From Flavobacterium cheniae (GTDB lineage Bacteria > Bacteroidota > Bacteroidia > Flavobacteriales > Flavobacteriaceae): a DNA stretch of 64,000 bases. Positions 26,646 through 34,751 of this stretch are shown one piece after another. The translations under genes were made by a program, and so were the position numbers. The stretch covers positions 389,857 through 453,856 of the forward strand of contig NZ_SNZC01000001.1 of the NCBI RefSeq assembly GCF_004363695.1, given 5' to 3'. The notes below the pieces were generated by a model. That model did no database searches. It saw only the letters and a program-made list of their open reading frames with translations, and was not told the origin of the DNA. Position 1 is the stretch's first letter. Each line of letters begins with the position of its first letter.

Positions 26646-27073
26646 TTCTTTTCTAAGCTAAAAGTTCCTAGTATTTCAGGCTGATAATCCTGCGGATTTG
26701 AAGTTCCCGATTGATCTACATTTTTTAAAAATAGTAAAAGTACTTTCATTTCGTCTTCTGATATTTCAAAGGCTGGCATTTGCTTAACACCTGATTTTAC
26801 TATTCCTCTAATGTAATGTTCGTTGTTACCACTTCTAGAATAAACATTGGTTAAATCAGGACCCAAATAACCGCCTAAACCATACAATTGATGACATGTA
26901 TGACAGTTGTATTTCTGCCAAACCAATCTTCCTTCGGCTACTAAATGAAGTTCTTTTTCAGAATATTGACTTGGACTAAAAAGCGGAATAGTATAAATCC
27001 AAACACTAAACGCTATGAAACAAACGAAGAGCACAAAAAAAATGTGTTTTGGATGGGCAAATAGGTTCAGCAT
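26642..27073 (-). CDS. NorC-like membrane-anchored cytochrome c
   Basis: A 143-residue protein with one N-terminal anchor (about 10-30) and a heme c site CHTCH followed by LYGLGGYLGPDL, clearly related to NorC; Met in KQMPAF is the likely distal ligand. It is the electron-input partner for the divergent NorB-like protein. Its ATG overlaps the nadB stop (TAATG), so translation is coupled to NAD biosynthesis genes. Confidence 0.85.
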   Translation of the reverse strand: MLNLFAHPKHIFFVLFVCFIAFSVWIYTIPLFSPSQYSEKELHLVAEGRLVWQKYNCHTCHQLYGLGGYLGPDLTNVYSRSGNNEHYIRGIVKSGVKQMPAFEISEDEMKVLLLFLKNVDQSGTSNPQDYQPEILGTFSLEKK

Positions 27074-28596
27074 TACGAAATAGTTTTTTCTTTTTTAACA
27101 GATTTTGCTCGGTATCTTTTGGGTAAACTATCTTTTAAAATAATTTCAGCCGTTTGAATCAAATTATAAGTTTCACACAAAAACGGATGAGAATTATAAT
27201 TTTTGAATTTCTTTTTGAAGCGTTTGCTCATCTCGGTGACCATTTCAAATACTTTTTCGGTGTTTTTCATATTTTCATATAATGAATCATATTTCATGAA
27301 ATGTTGTAGTTGATTTCTAAATTGTAAGATTTCATCATGATGAATATTTTTATAGCGAATAGGAGTTATTATAGCTTTACTGTTTTTAACGTCGTCAATA
27401 GTAGCTTCAAGATTTTTAGCTAAATCATGCGCATAAACAATCGCTTCTAATAATGAATTGGATGCCAATCGATTCGCACCATGAAGTCCGGTGTGAGAAC
27501 ATTCTCCGATTGCAAACAATTGTTTGATAGAAGTAGCTCCCGTTTCATCCACCACAATTCCGCCACATTGATAATGTGCAGCTGGAGTTATCGGAATTAA
27601 ATCTTTGGAAACATCAATACCATTTTCAAAACAATAATTATAAACCTTTGGGAATTTCGTTTTGAAAGTTTCTATCGGTAAATGTCTTACATCGAGCCAA
27701 ACGTGTTTAGAATGTTCTTTCTTCATTTCGTCAGAAATGGCTTTCGAAACAATATCTCGAGTTGCTAATTCACCATCAGGATGATATTCGAAAACAAAAC
27801 GCTCCATTTTATGATTTAAAATATGAGCTCCAAATCCTCGAATCGCTTCGGTAATTAAGAACGCCTGACTTTTATTAGGTTCGTAAAGCGCTGTGGGATG
27901 AAATTGAATATGTTTCATTTTTTCCAATTTAGCGCCCGCTCGATATGCCATCGCCACGCCATCTCCTGTAGAAACAAATGGATTAGAAGTAACCCCAAAC
28001 ACTTGTCCTGAACCACCAGTTGCTAAAATGGTTGCTTTTGCTACGATGGAAGTCACTTCACTTTTTTCATCAAATCCAATGATTCCGATGCTTTTTTGAT
28101 TATCTAGCAAAACATCTGTGGCAAAAAAAGAAGTTCTTATGGTAACATTCGCCAAATTTTGAACGACTTGAATCAACTTGGTTTCAATTTCTAATCCTGT
28201 TTTGTCTTTGTGATGTACAATACGATTTTGAGAATGGCCGCCTTCTAATCCTAAATCCAATTCGCCTGAATTATTCTTATCTAATTCCACGCCCCATTGA
28301 ATCAATTCTTGCAATCGGGCAGGAGCTTCTGTAATCACATGTTCGACTACTTTTTTATCGCAAATGCCTTTTCCTGCAAGTAAGGTGTCTTGAATATGTT
28401 GTTGGTAACTGTCTTTGATAAAGTCGTGTACTACGGCAATTCCGCCTTGAGCGTAATAGGTATTGCACTCGTCAATGGAAGTTTTGCTAAGTAAGGTGAT
28501 TTGTAGGTTTGGATTTTGTTCACTGAGATATTTCGCTAGAGATAATCCTGCTAATCCTGTGCCTACTATTAATATATCTGTTTCTAAATTTTGCAT
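27073..28596 (-). CDS. nadB: L-aspartate oxidase
   Basis: A 507-residue FAD enzyme oxidising L-aspartate to iminoaspartate, the first step of NAD synthesis. It shows the dinucleotide motif GTGLAGLSLA, YYAQGGIA, HPTALY, RGFGAHILN and the substrate loop HYQCGGIVVD with GLHGANRLASNSLLEA. The family uses O2 or fumarate as electron acceptor. It follows nadA by 6 bp and is translationally coupled to the NorC-like gene, an unusual neighbour. Confidence 0.95.
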   Translation of the reverse strand: MQNLETDILIVGTGLAGLSLAKYLSEQNPNLQITLLSKTSIDECNTYYAQGGIAVVHDFIKDSYQQHIQDTLLAGKGICDKKVVEHVITEAPARLQELIQWGVELDKNNSGELDLGLEGGHSQNRIVHHKDKTGLEIETKLIQVVQNLANVTIRTSFFATDVLLDNQKSIGIIGFDEKSEVTSIVAKATILATGGSGQVFGVTSNPFVSTGDGVAMAYRAGAKLEKMKHIQFHPTALYEPNKSQAFLITEAIRGFGAHILNHKMERFVFEYHPDGELATRDIVSKAISDEMKKEHSKHVWLDVRHLPIETFKTKFPKVYNYCFENGIDVSKDLIPITPAAHYQCGGIVVDETGATSIKQLFAIGECSHTGLHGANRLASNSLLEAIVYAHDLAKNLEATIDDVKNSKAIITPIRYKNIHHDEILQFRNQLQHFMKYDSLYENMKNTEKVFEMVTEMSKRFKKKFKNYNSHPFLCETYNLIQTAEIILKDSLPKRYRAKSVKKEKTIS

Positions 28597-28602
28597 GATG
28601 TT

Positions 28603-29538
28603 TTAGTTTAGCGCTAACATTCTTTGAATAGGAAGTAAAGCTTTTTCGATGATTTCGTTGCCCAAAAGCACTTCTGGACTTTCATCTTGTAAACATTGAT
28701 AGAGTTTCTCTAAGGTGTTGACTTTCATAAACGCACACTCACTGCACGCACACGTATTGTCTTCTTTTGAAGGCGCTGGAATTAATGTTTTGGTTGGATT
28801 ATCCAATTGCATTTGATGTAAAATTCCCGCTTCTGTGGCTACGATAAAAGTGTCGTTTGTGCTGTTTTTCACATGATTCAACATGCCTGATGTCGAACCA
28901 ATGTAGTGTGCTACTTTTAAAATATGCGTTTCCGATTCAGGATGAGCAATGATGGTAGCGGTTGGATGTTTTTTATATAAGTCGATTAATTTTTCTAAAG
29001 AGAATGCTTCGTGAACAATGCAAGAACCTTCCCATAAAACCATGTCTCTTCCAGTTTCAGCAATTAAATATTTACCTAAATTTTTATCAGGAGCAAACAC
29101 AATGGGTTGGTCTTCTGGAATGGAACCAATCACTTTTTTAGCATTAGAAGAAGTGCAAACAATGTCAGTTAATGTTTTTATTTCTGCAGTGCAATTAATG
29201 TAAGTTACAACGGTATGATTTGGATATTTTTCTAAAAAAGTTTTGAATTCTTTGGGTGGACATCCATCGGCAAGCGAACAACCTGCTTTTACATCAGGAA
29301 CGATTACTTTTTTATTAGGATTGACAATTTTAGCTGTTTCTGCCATGAAATACACTCCTGCAAAAACAATAATATCAGCATCAACTTGAGATGCTTTTCT
29401 TGATAATTCCAGACTATCACCTACAAAATCCGCTATTTCTTGGATAGCTTCTTCTTGATAATAATGGGCTAGAATAACTGCATTTTTTTCTTTCTTTAAA
29501 GCAAGAATCTTTTCTTTTAAATCCGTAATCGTTTTCAT
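28603..29538 (-). CDS. nadA: Quinolinate synthase
   Basis: A 311-residue [4Fe-4S] enzyme condensing iminoaspartate with dihydroxyacetone phosphate. The three cluster cysteines are recognisable in [19 protein letters not shown] and the [17 protein letters not shown] segment; [10 protein letters not shown] and HPESE are further family motifs. Its labile cluster is a known NO/O2 target. It begins 36 bp after the upstream Rrf2 gene. Confidence 0.95.
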   Translation of the reverse strand: MKTITDLKEKILALKKEKNAVILAHYYQEEAIQEIADFVGDSLELSRKASQVDADIIVFAGVYFMAETAKIVNPNKKVIVPDVKAGCSLADGCPPKEFKTFLEKYPNHTVVTYINCTAEIKTLTDIVCTSSNAKKVIGSIPEDQPIVFAPDKNLGKYLIAETGRDMVLWEGSCIVHEAFSLEKLIDLYKKHPTATIIAHPESETHILKVAHYIGSTSGMLNHVKNSTNDTFIVATEAGILHQMQLDNPTKTLIPAPSKEDNTCACSECAFMKVNTLEKLYQCLQDESPEVLLGNEIIEKALLPIQRMLALN

Positions 29539-29574
29539 TAAAGGATGTTTTTATCTTCTATACAAATAAATTTT

Positions 29575-30009
29575 TTAAAGCTTAAGAAAAGTCTCTCCAG
29601 TATTGAATTCACTAATTAAATCAAGAAGGGAAGTCTCTCTAAGGGTTTTCTTCAAATTTTCACGTAATGGCTTATATTTATGATGAAATGGACAAGGTTG
29701 TTTGTCGGAACAATCGTGAAGTCCTAAACTGCATCGGTCAAATAAGTCATTTCCGTCGATAGCTTTTACCAGCTGGTCTAATTTTATTTTTTTCAATTGT
29801 GCTTTTTCAATTTCAAATCCACCACCATTTCCTTTAATCGATTTTATGATGTCGGCTTTTACTAAACGCTGTAATATTTTAGCTGTAAAAGGTTCTGGCG
29901 ATTCAATTTTTCTAGCAATATCCCGAATACCACAACGTTTGCCTGCAGACGATTCTGAGGCAATGTAAATTGTAGCTCGTATGGCATATTCACAGGTTTT
30001 CGAAAACAT
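29575..30009 (-). CDS. Rrf2-family regulator (NsrR/IscR-like), copy B
   Basis: A 144-residue paralogue of the Rrf2 protein at 24.8 kb, with the same cysteine layout CSLGLHDCSDKQPC (C-x6-C-x5-C). Start region MFSKTCEYAIRATIYIA is nearly the same in both. It is the first gene of a likely operon with nadA, nadB, the NorC-like and the NorB-like genes. The promoter lies inside the end of nrdG. Confidence 0.9.
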   Translation of the reverse strand: MFSKTCEYAIRATIYIASESSAGKRCGIRDIARKIESPEPFTAKILQRLVKADIIKSIKGNGGGFEIEKAQLKKIKLDQLVKAIDGNDLFDRCSLGLHDCSDKQPCPFHHKYKPLRENLKKTLRETSLLDLISEFNTGETFLKL

Positions 30010-30023
30010 ATTTAAAATTTACA

Positions 30024-30066
30024 CAAAGTTAGGCATTTTAAATCATCGAATTATGATTTTAGTCAT
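30024..30066 (-). promoter_or_regulatory. Operator and -7 element of Rrf2 copy B, inside nrdG
   Basis: ATGATTTTAGTCAT at 30053-30066 has one mismatch and overlaps the last codons of nrdG. On the minus strand a perfect -7 TAACTTTG (30024-30031) ends 35.5 bp from the operator centre, one base closer than the others. The Rrf2 start is 15 bp downstream. Confidence 0.65.
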
Positions 30067-30777
30067 ATTCTGATTTATATCCTTTTCCGAAATAGATTGC
30101 GAATCGGGGAGTGGTGCAATGGTGTTTTGATAGTTTCTAAAGTTTTGAATGAAATAGGTTTTATCGTAACCTAATTCTACTAAAACGTTTTGCATCGAAG
30201 CAATATCTTCAGGATTTAGTAAAGAAGAATGATACGTAGTACGAATTTCAAACGGAATCGTACTTTTCTGAAGCAATTCAAAGCAAGAAATGAATTGTGA
30301 ATAAAAATCCGATTTTGTAATAGCAAAAAATTTCTCTTTGGTGCCTTTGAAATCCAAAGCTACATAATCAATAAGCTTTTCTTTAATTAGTTTTTCAAGT
30401 ACTTTAGGCTGACTTCCATTGGTATCCACTTTAATTAAAAAACCCAAACTTTTGGCTAATTTGATGATGGGTATAATGTCTTTATGAATCAAACATTCGC
30501 CACCACTAAACACAACAGCATCTAACAGATTTCTTCTGGTTTTTAAAAACGAAAAGATTTCGGAAAAGTAAAACAAGCCTTTCCCGAAAACTATTTCTGG
30601 ATTATAACAATAATCACATTTCATATTACACCCTGCAAACCACAAGATACAAGCTGATTTATCAGGATAATCTAATAGGGTGAAGGGTGTAAAACTATGA
30701 ATGGCTTTTTTGTTTAGAAAATCAAGATTTACATTCTCTAAAATGGGTACGTTGTTTGTGTTCACCTTTTTTTCCAA
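30043..30777 (-). CDS. nrdG: Anaerobic ribonucleotide reductase activase (radical SAM)
   Basis: A radical SAM protein with the cluster motif CNMKCDYC, FSGGECL and VDTNGSQ. It generates the glycyl radical on NrdD. The conserved part begins at about SFTPFTLLDYPDK. The longest frame starts at a TTG (30777) and overlaps the small glycyl-radical ORF by 56 bp. No ATG precedes the conserved region, so the true start is uncertain and may be a rare codon near 30710. Confidence 0.88.
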   Translation of the reverse strand: MEKKVNTNNVPILENVNLDFLNKKAIHSFTPFTLLDYPDKSACILWFAGCNMKCDYCYNPEIVFGKGLFYFSEIFSFLKTRRNLLDAVVFSGGECLIHKDIIPIIKLAKSLGFLIKVDTNGSQPKVLEKLIKEKLIDYVALDFKGTKEKFFAITKSDFYSQFISCFELLQKSTIPFEIRTTYHSSLLNPEDIASMQNVLVELGYDKTYFIQNFRNYQNTIAPLPDSQSISEKDINQNMTKIIIR

Positions 30778-30886
30778 TATTAAAACTTTCTACGGGTCTG
30801 TGATAGCCCATTACTCGTGTGTAAACCAAACATTTGGTTCTCTTTTCATTGTGTTGAAGCAAGGCTTCAGTGGTTTGTGTTTGCAT
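30722..30886 (-). CDS. Separate glycyl-radical piece of anaerobic ribonucleotide reductase
   Basis: A 54-residue ORF that overlaps the nrdD end by 20 bp and the nrdG start by 56 bp. Its core, YTRVMGYHRPVESFNIGKKG, matches the C-terminal glycyl-radical loop of NrdD (compare the RVCGYLG...FNAGKQEE pattern of E. coli NrdD), with the radical Gly in RVMGY. The large NrdD here ends just before this element, so the radical-bearing segment appears to be made as its own peptide or by frameshifting. ATG at 30884-30886. Confidence 0.85.
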   Translation of the reverse strand: MQTQTTEALLQHNEKRTKCLVYTRVMGYHRPVESFNIGKKGEHKQRTHFRECKS

Positions 30887-32984
30887 AAGATGTTGTTTTT
30901 AAGGTTGCTAATAATTCTTCATCGCATTTAGGACAATATTCGTGTTCGCCATTTAAATAGCCGTGTTTAGGACAAACGCTAAAAACAGGAGTCACCGTGA
31001 TGTAAGGCAATTTGAAATTGGTAATTACTTTTTTAACAAAATTGCGACACGCTTCTACCGAACTCAATTTTTCATTCATATACAAGTGTAAGACCGTTCC
31101 GCCAGTGTACTGACATTGTAAATTGTCTTGCAACAACAAAGCTTCAAACGGATCTTCTGTATAATCTACTGGCAATTGTGAACTATTGGTATAGTAAATA
31201 TTTTCACCTTCTCCTGCTTGAATGATGTTGGCATAACGTTTCTTGTCTTCCTTAGCAAAACGATAGGTTGTACCTTCTGCTGGAGTAGCTTCTAAATTGT
31301 ATAAATTACCTGTTTCTTCTTGATAAGCTCTCATTTTGGTTCGGATGTGTTCCAATATTTCGGTTGCGAATGCCATTCCGTAATCGGAAACAATGTCTTC
31401 TTTTCCATCGGTGAAGTTTTGAATCATTTCATTAATACCGTTTACGCCAATTGTGGAGAAGTGATTTCTGAAATGTGGTAAATAACGTTTGGTATAAGGG
31501 AATAATCCTCTATCATACATTTCCTGAATGAAAACGCGTTTTTTCTCTAAAGTTGCTTTCGAAATTTCTAACAAACGATCTAAATCGGAATATAATTTGG
31601 CTTTATTGCCTTTGTTTAGATAACCTAATCTTGCCATGTTGATTGTCACGACACCAATACTTCCCGTCATTTCGGCACTTCCAAATAAACCGTTGCCTCT
31701 TTTTAATAATTCACGTAAATCGAGTTGTAAACGGCAGCACATGCTTCGTACAGCATTAGGTTTGTAAGCATTTGGATTTTCAATTTTATTGCCGTTTTCA
31801 TCATACGTATATTGACTTCCAATGAAATTCTGGAAATAAGACGAACCAATTTTAGCTGTATTTTCGAAAAGAATATCTGTGTTTTCTCCGTACCAATCAA
31901 ACTCTTCAGTAATATTAACCGTTGGAATAGGGAAGGTGAAGGGTTGTCCATGCGCATCGCCTTCAGTCATAACAGTATAATACGCTTTGTTGATGAGATT
32001 CATTTCTTTTTGAAAATGTTCGTAACGCATTTCGGTTATATCAGAAACGCCTCTTTCTTGTACTCTTTGTATAAAGTCATCATTGTTAATTCCTTTGAAA
32101 AGATGTTGTTCATTTCGAGTCGGAATTTGCTCTTTTAAATCGTCTGGAACTACCCAATCCAAAGTAATATTCGTAAACGGCGATTGTCCCCATCGTGCTG
32201 GAACATTCAAATTGTAAACGAAACTTCGAATCGCTTTTAAAACATCTTCATACGCTAAATTATCTTTGAAAACATAAGGAGCCAAATACGTGTCAAAAGA
32301 ACTAAAAGCCTGAGCACCTGCCCATTCGCTTTGTAAAATTCCTAAAAAATTGGCCATTTGCCCTAATGCTTCTCTGAAATGATTAGGTGGTCTGCTTTCC
32401 ACTCTGCCTCGAACACCGTTAAAACCTTCATTTAATAAAACACGTAAACTCCAACCCGCACAATAACCTGTTAAACAATCTAAGTCGTGAATGTGAATAT
32501 CGCCATTACGATGTGCGTAGCCTTCTTCTTTCGAATAGACTTTGTCTAACCAATAATTCGCAATGATTTTTCCAGCGACATTATTGACTAAGCCTGCATT
32601 TGAATACGAAGTATTAGCGTTGGCATTGATGCGCCAGTCGGTTTGGTTGGTGTATTCTTCTATGGTTTGGGTACTGTCAACATAAGTGGTGTCATCATTC
32701 AAGCCTAATACGTGTTCGCGTTGAAGTTTTCGAGTATGACGAAACAACATGAAAGAACGCATTACTTCATAATGTCCATATTCGTAAAGTGTTTTTTCAA
32801 TTTTATCTTGAATGTCTTCTACTGCCCAAGTGTCTTGATGAGACAACAATTGGAACACCGTTTCAATAACTTTTAGGTTTAAAGTTTCGCTTACACTGGC
32901 AAAAGCTTTTGTAATGGCTTCTTCTATTTTGAAAGGTTCAAAGGGTAAATAGGTGCCGTTTCGTTTGATTACAAATTTGTCCAT
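30867..32984 (-). CDS. nrdD: Anaerobic ribonucleoside-triphosphate reductase, large part
   Basis: The start is set at ATG 32984 (MDKFVIKRNG), giving 705 residues; a longer frame from 33014 adds ten unlikely residues. An ATP-cone (about 1-95) is followed by the ten-stranded barrel with MCCRLQLD carrying the active-site cysteine. A zinc ribbon lies at the C-terminus (VCPKHGYL and CPKC). The glycyl-radical loop expected after the ribbon is missing from this frame and is found in the overlapping small ORF. The enzyme makes deoxynucleotides without oxygen, in line with anaerobic respiration. Confidence 0.93.
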   Translation of the reverse strand: MDKFVIKRNGTYLPFEPFKIEEAITKAFASVSETLNLKVIETVFQLLSHQDTWAVEDIQDKIEKTLYEYGHYEVMRSFMLFRHTRKLQREHVLGLNDDTTYVDSTQTIEEYTNQTDWRINANANTSYSNAGLVNNVAGKIIANYWLDKVYSKEEGYAHRNGDIHIHDLDCLTGYCAGWSLRVLLNEGFNGVRGRVESRPPNHFREALGQMANFLGILQSEWAGAQAFSSFDTYLAPYVFKDNLAYEDVLKAIRSFVYNLNVPARWGQSPFTNITLDWVVPDDLKEQIPTRNEQHLFKGINNDDFIQRVQERGVSDITEMRYEHFQKEMNLINKAYYTVMTEGDAHGQPFTFPIPTVNITEEFDWYGENTDILFENTAKIGSSYFQNFIGSQYTYDENGNKIENPNAYKPNAVRSMCCRLQLDLRELLKRGNGLFGSAEMTGSIGVVTINMARLGYLNKGNKAKLYSDLDRLLEISKATLEKKRVFIQEMYDRGLFPYTKRYLPHFRNHFSTIGVNGINEMIQNFTDGKEDIVSDYGMAFATEILEHIRTKMRAYQEETGNLYNLEATPAEGTTYRFAKEDKKRYANIIQAGEGENIYYTNSSQLPVDYTEDPFEALLLQDNLQCQYTGGTVLHLYMNEKLSSVEACRNFVKKVITNFKLPYITVTPVFSVCPKHGYLNGEHEYCPKCDEELLATLKTTSYANTNH

Positions 32985-33011
32985 ATTGCAGAATTTTATT
33001 GTGGTATGGAG

Positions 33012-33044
33012 CAAATTTAGATATTAAAAAGACTTTTTAGTCTT
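33012..33044 (-). promoter_or_regulatory. nrdD promoter with inverted repeat
   Basis: On the minus strand a perfect -7 TAAATTTG occupies 33012-33019, 28 bp before the nrdD ATG. AAGACT-TTTT-AGTCTT at 33029-33044 is a perfect palindrome about where an operator would overlap the -33 region. No TGAT-N4-ATCA site is present, so nrdD appears outside the denitrification regulon. Confidence 0.5.
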
Positions 33045-33335
33045 ATTTGAATAAATAGTAATCAACAATTTAATTGTAATTATTGTTAATAAGTTATTTT
33101 GTAAATAATTATTTTTAATCCACTCTTAATTGTAAACGAACATATTTTGCTATTTAAAAAAAAGATGAAGTAAATTGATTTTATAAATGATCAAAATATA
33201 GACAGTTTAGTTATTGGTTGTCTGTTGATTTGGCTCAATAATTAATTTTTGAGAATATTTCTTTTTTTAATATGGTTTACGGTTTTCCGTAAAATTTATT
33301 GAAACCCTTTATTTACTTTAGCTCCCGAGAGTACC
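33045..33335. other. AT-rich intergenic stretch, left side of the accessory island
   Basis: I see no coding frame or RNA gene here. It is very AT-rich and separates conserved nrdD from the accessory genes, so the left island boundary lies somewhere between about 33,000 and 33,720. No copy of the tmRNA 3' end was seen by eye. Confidence 0.5.
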
Positions 33336-33377
33336 CCCGTAAAAATACCTGGTTTGAAAATCAGGTATTTTTACGGG
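33336..33377. repeat. Perfect 16-bp inverted repeat (hairpin)
   Basis: CCCGTAAAAATACCTG (33336-33351) and CAGGTATTTTTACGGG (33362-33377) pair perfectly around a 10-nt loop. The left flank reads GAGTACCC and a GAGTACT with a T run follows. It could be a terminator, a structured RNA or a mobile palindromic repeat. Confidence 0.7.
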
Positions 33378-33423
33378 TTGTATGAGTACTTTTTTTTTCT
33401 TATGTTTGGGAAGTAAGTTTTTT

Positions 33424-33519
33424 ATGACAATGGTTAATCAAAATCCAGTGCAAATTGCTAGAGATAGAATAGATAAGCAGTTGTTTCCTAGTATTAGTGT
33501 GATATATAATAAGACGTAA
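33424..33519 (+). pseudogene. N-terminal remnant of a restriction-subunit-like gene
   Basis: A 31-codon frame whose first part, NQNPVQIARDRIDKQL, closely matches the usual start of type I restriction HsdR-like helicase subunits (NPEQxARxxIDxxL). The match stops after about 22 residues and a stop codon follows. The rest of the gene is gone, replaced by the SIR2-HerA region. Family assignment is from recall of that motif. Confidence 0.55.
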
Positions 33520-33721
33520 AAACAACTTAGCGTATAGAGTACCAAAAATATTCTGCAGATTAAAAGCCATTTTGATGATTTATAAAAAATAATACGCAAC
33601 AATAGTTGAGCATATCTACCCCAAAACAGCTAGCTATGTTCAACTAAATAGCAAAAAACTGAGCATATATACATATTATGCTTCATGCTAAAAAATCACC
33701 GACACAAACAATACGACAAGA

Positions 33722-34750
33722 ATGGAAATAGACACTTTACTAAAATTGATACAAGATTGGACAAACCGAGTTCCATTAATCATTCTCGGAAGTGGAGCGT
33801 CTGTTCCGTTTCGACTTCCTTCTATGTGGACACTTGGAGAACATTTAAAAAACAACATATCATTTTCAGAATCTGACGACATTGCCCAATTCGAAGATTT
33901 CAAATTAACACTTGACAAGGTAAATGATTTAGAAACAACATTACTTCAAATACAATTAAGACCAAAAGTATTAGAAAAAGTGATTTTTGAAACTTGGTCG
34001 CTTGTAAATAAGCATGATATTGAAGCATTTGAAATTTTACTCGAAGGAAAAGTGGAATTCCCATTGGCAGAATTGACAACTCATCTATTAAAAGCCGCTC
34101 AAAGAAAAGTGTCAATTGTTACAACTAATTATGACAGACTTGCAGAATATGCAGCAAGCTTTTCTAATGCTTTTATCTGTACTGGATTTTCTCAAAATTT
34201 TGTAGGTCATTTTTCCAAGAGTATACATCAACAAGACTTAACAAAATTAAATGGTTTTAAAGGACAAGTGAACATCTGGAAGGTTCATGGTTCTTTAGAT
34301 TGGTTTAAGTCTCATGAAGAAACAGACAGACAATTACCTTATCGATCAACTATTCCTGTAAATCATAAACCATTAATTGTTACACCTGGGCTTTCCAAGT
34401 ATTATGAAACACAATTGGAACCATTCAGGACAATTTTTACCGAAGCTGATAATGAAATTGAAAAGGCTACTTCTTTTCTCTGTATCGGCTACGGTTTTAA
34501 TGACATTCATGTCCAACCAAAATTAATAGCACAAATAAAAAGTGGCAAACCAATAATAGTAATTACAAAAGAGTTGACACCGAAGACAAAGCAATCAATA
34601 ATTGATGCAGGCTGTAAACAATACATTTTGATTGAAGAAGCCAACGGAAAAGATACTCGAATTTACTCATCTTCATTTACTGGAGAATTAATAATTCCTG
34701 ATGTTAACTATTGGGCACTTTCTGAGTACCTCAAACTAATAAAAAACTAA
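33722..34750 (+). CDS. SIR2-like NADase of a SIR2-HerA defence pair
   Basis: A 342-residue protein with a SIR2-like Rossmann fold: NAD-binding ILGSGASVPF near residue 22, catalytic-region VTTNYDRLAEYAA (about 138) and HGSLDW (about 197), then CIGYGFNDIHV. Such domains degrade NAD in anti-phage systems. It ends one base before the HerA start. SIR2 plus HerA is a described defence arrangement that depletes NAD on infection. Confidence 0.88.
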   Translation: MEIDTLLKLIQDWTNRVPLIILGSGASVPFRLPSMWTLGEHLKNNISFSESDDIAQFEDFKLTLDKVNDLETTLLQIQLRPKVLEKVIFETWSLVNKHDIEAFEILLEGKVEFPLAELTTHLLKAAQRKVSIVTTNYDRLAEYAASFSNAFICTGFSQNFVGHFSKSIHQQDLTKLNGFKGQVNIWKVHGSLDWFKSHEETDRQLPYRSTIPVNHKPLIVTPGLSKYYETQLEPFRTIFTEADNEIEKATSFLCIGYGFNDIHVQPKLIAQIKSGKPIIVITKELTPKTKQSIIDAGCKQYILIEEANGKDTRIYSSSFTGELIIPDVNYWALSEYLKLIKN

Positions 34751-34751
34751 A

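Noticed and set aside
32998..33060. Denitrification operator before nrdD
   Set aside because: A good -7 element is present but no TGAT-N4-ATCA site lies at the expected 36.5 bp; the only palindrome is AAGACTTTTTAGTCTT.
33313..33330. Left attachment site matching the tmRNA 3' flank (ACTTTAG)
   Set aside because: Only seven bases agree with 41022-41028, which is too little in AT-rich DNA to claim a site.
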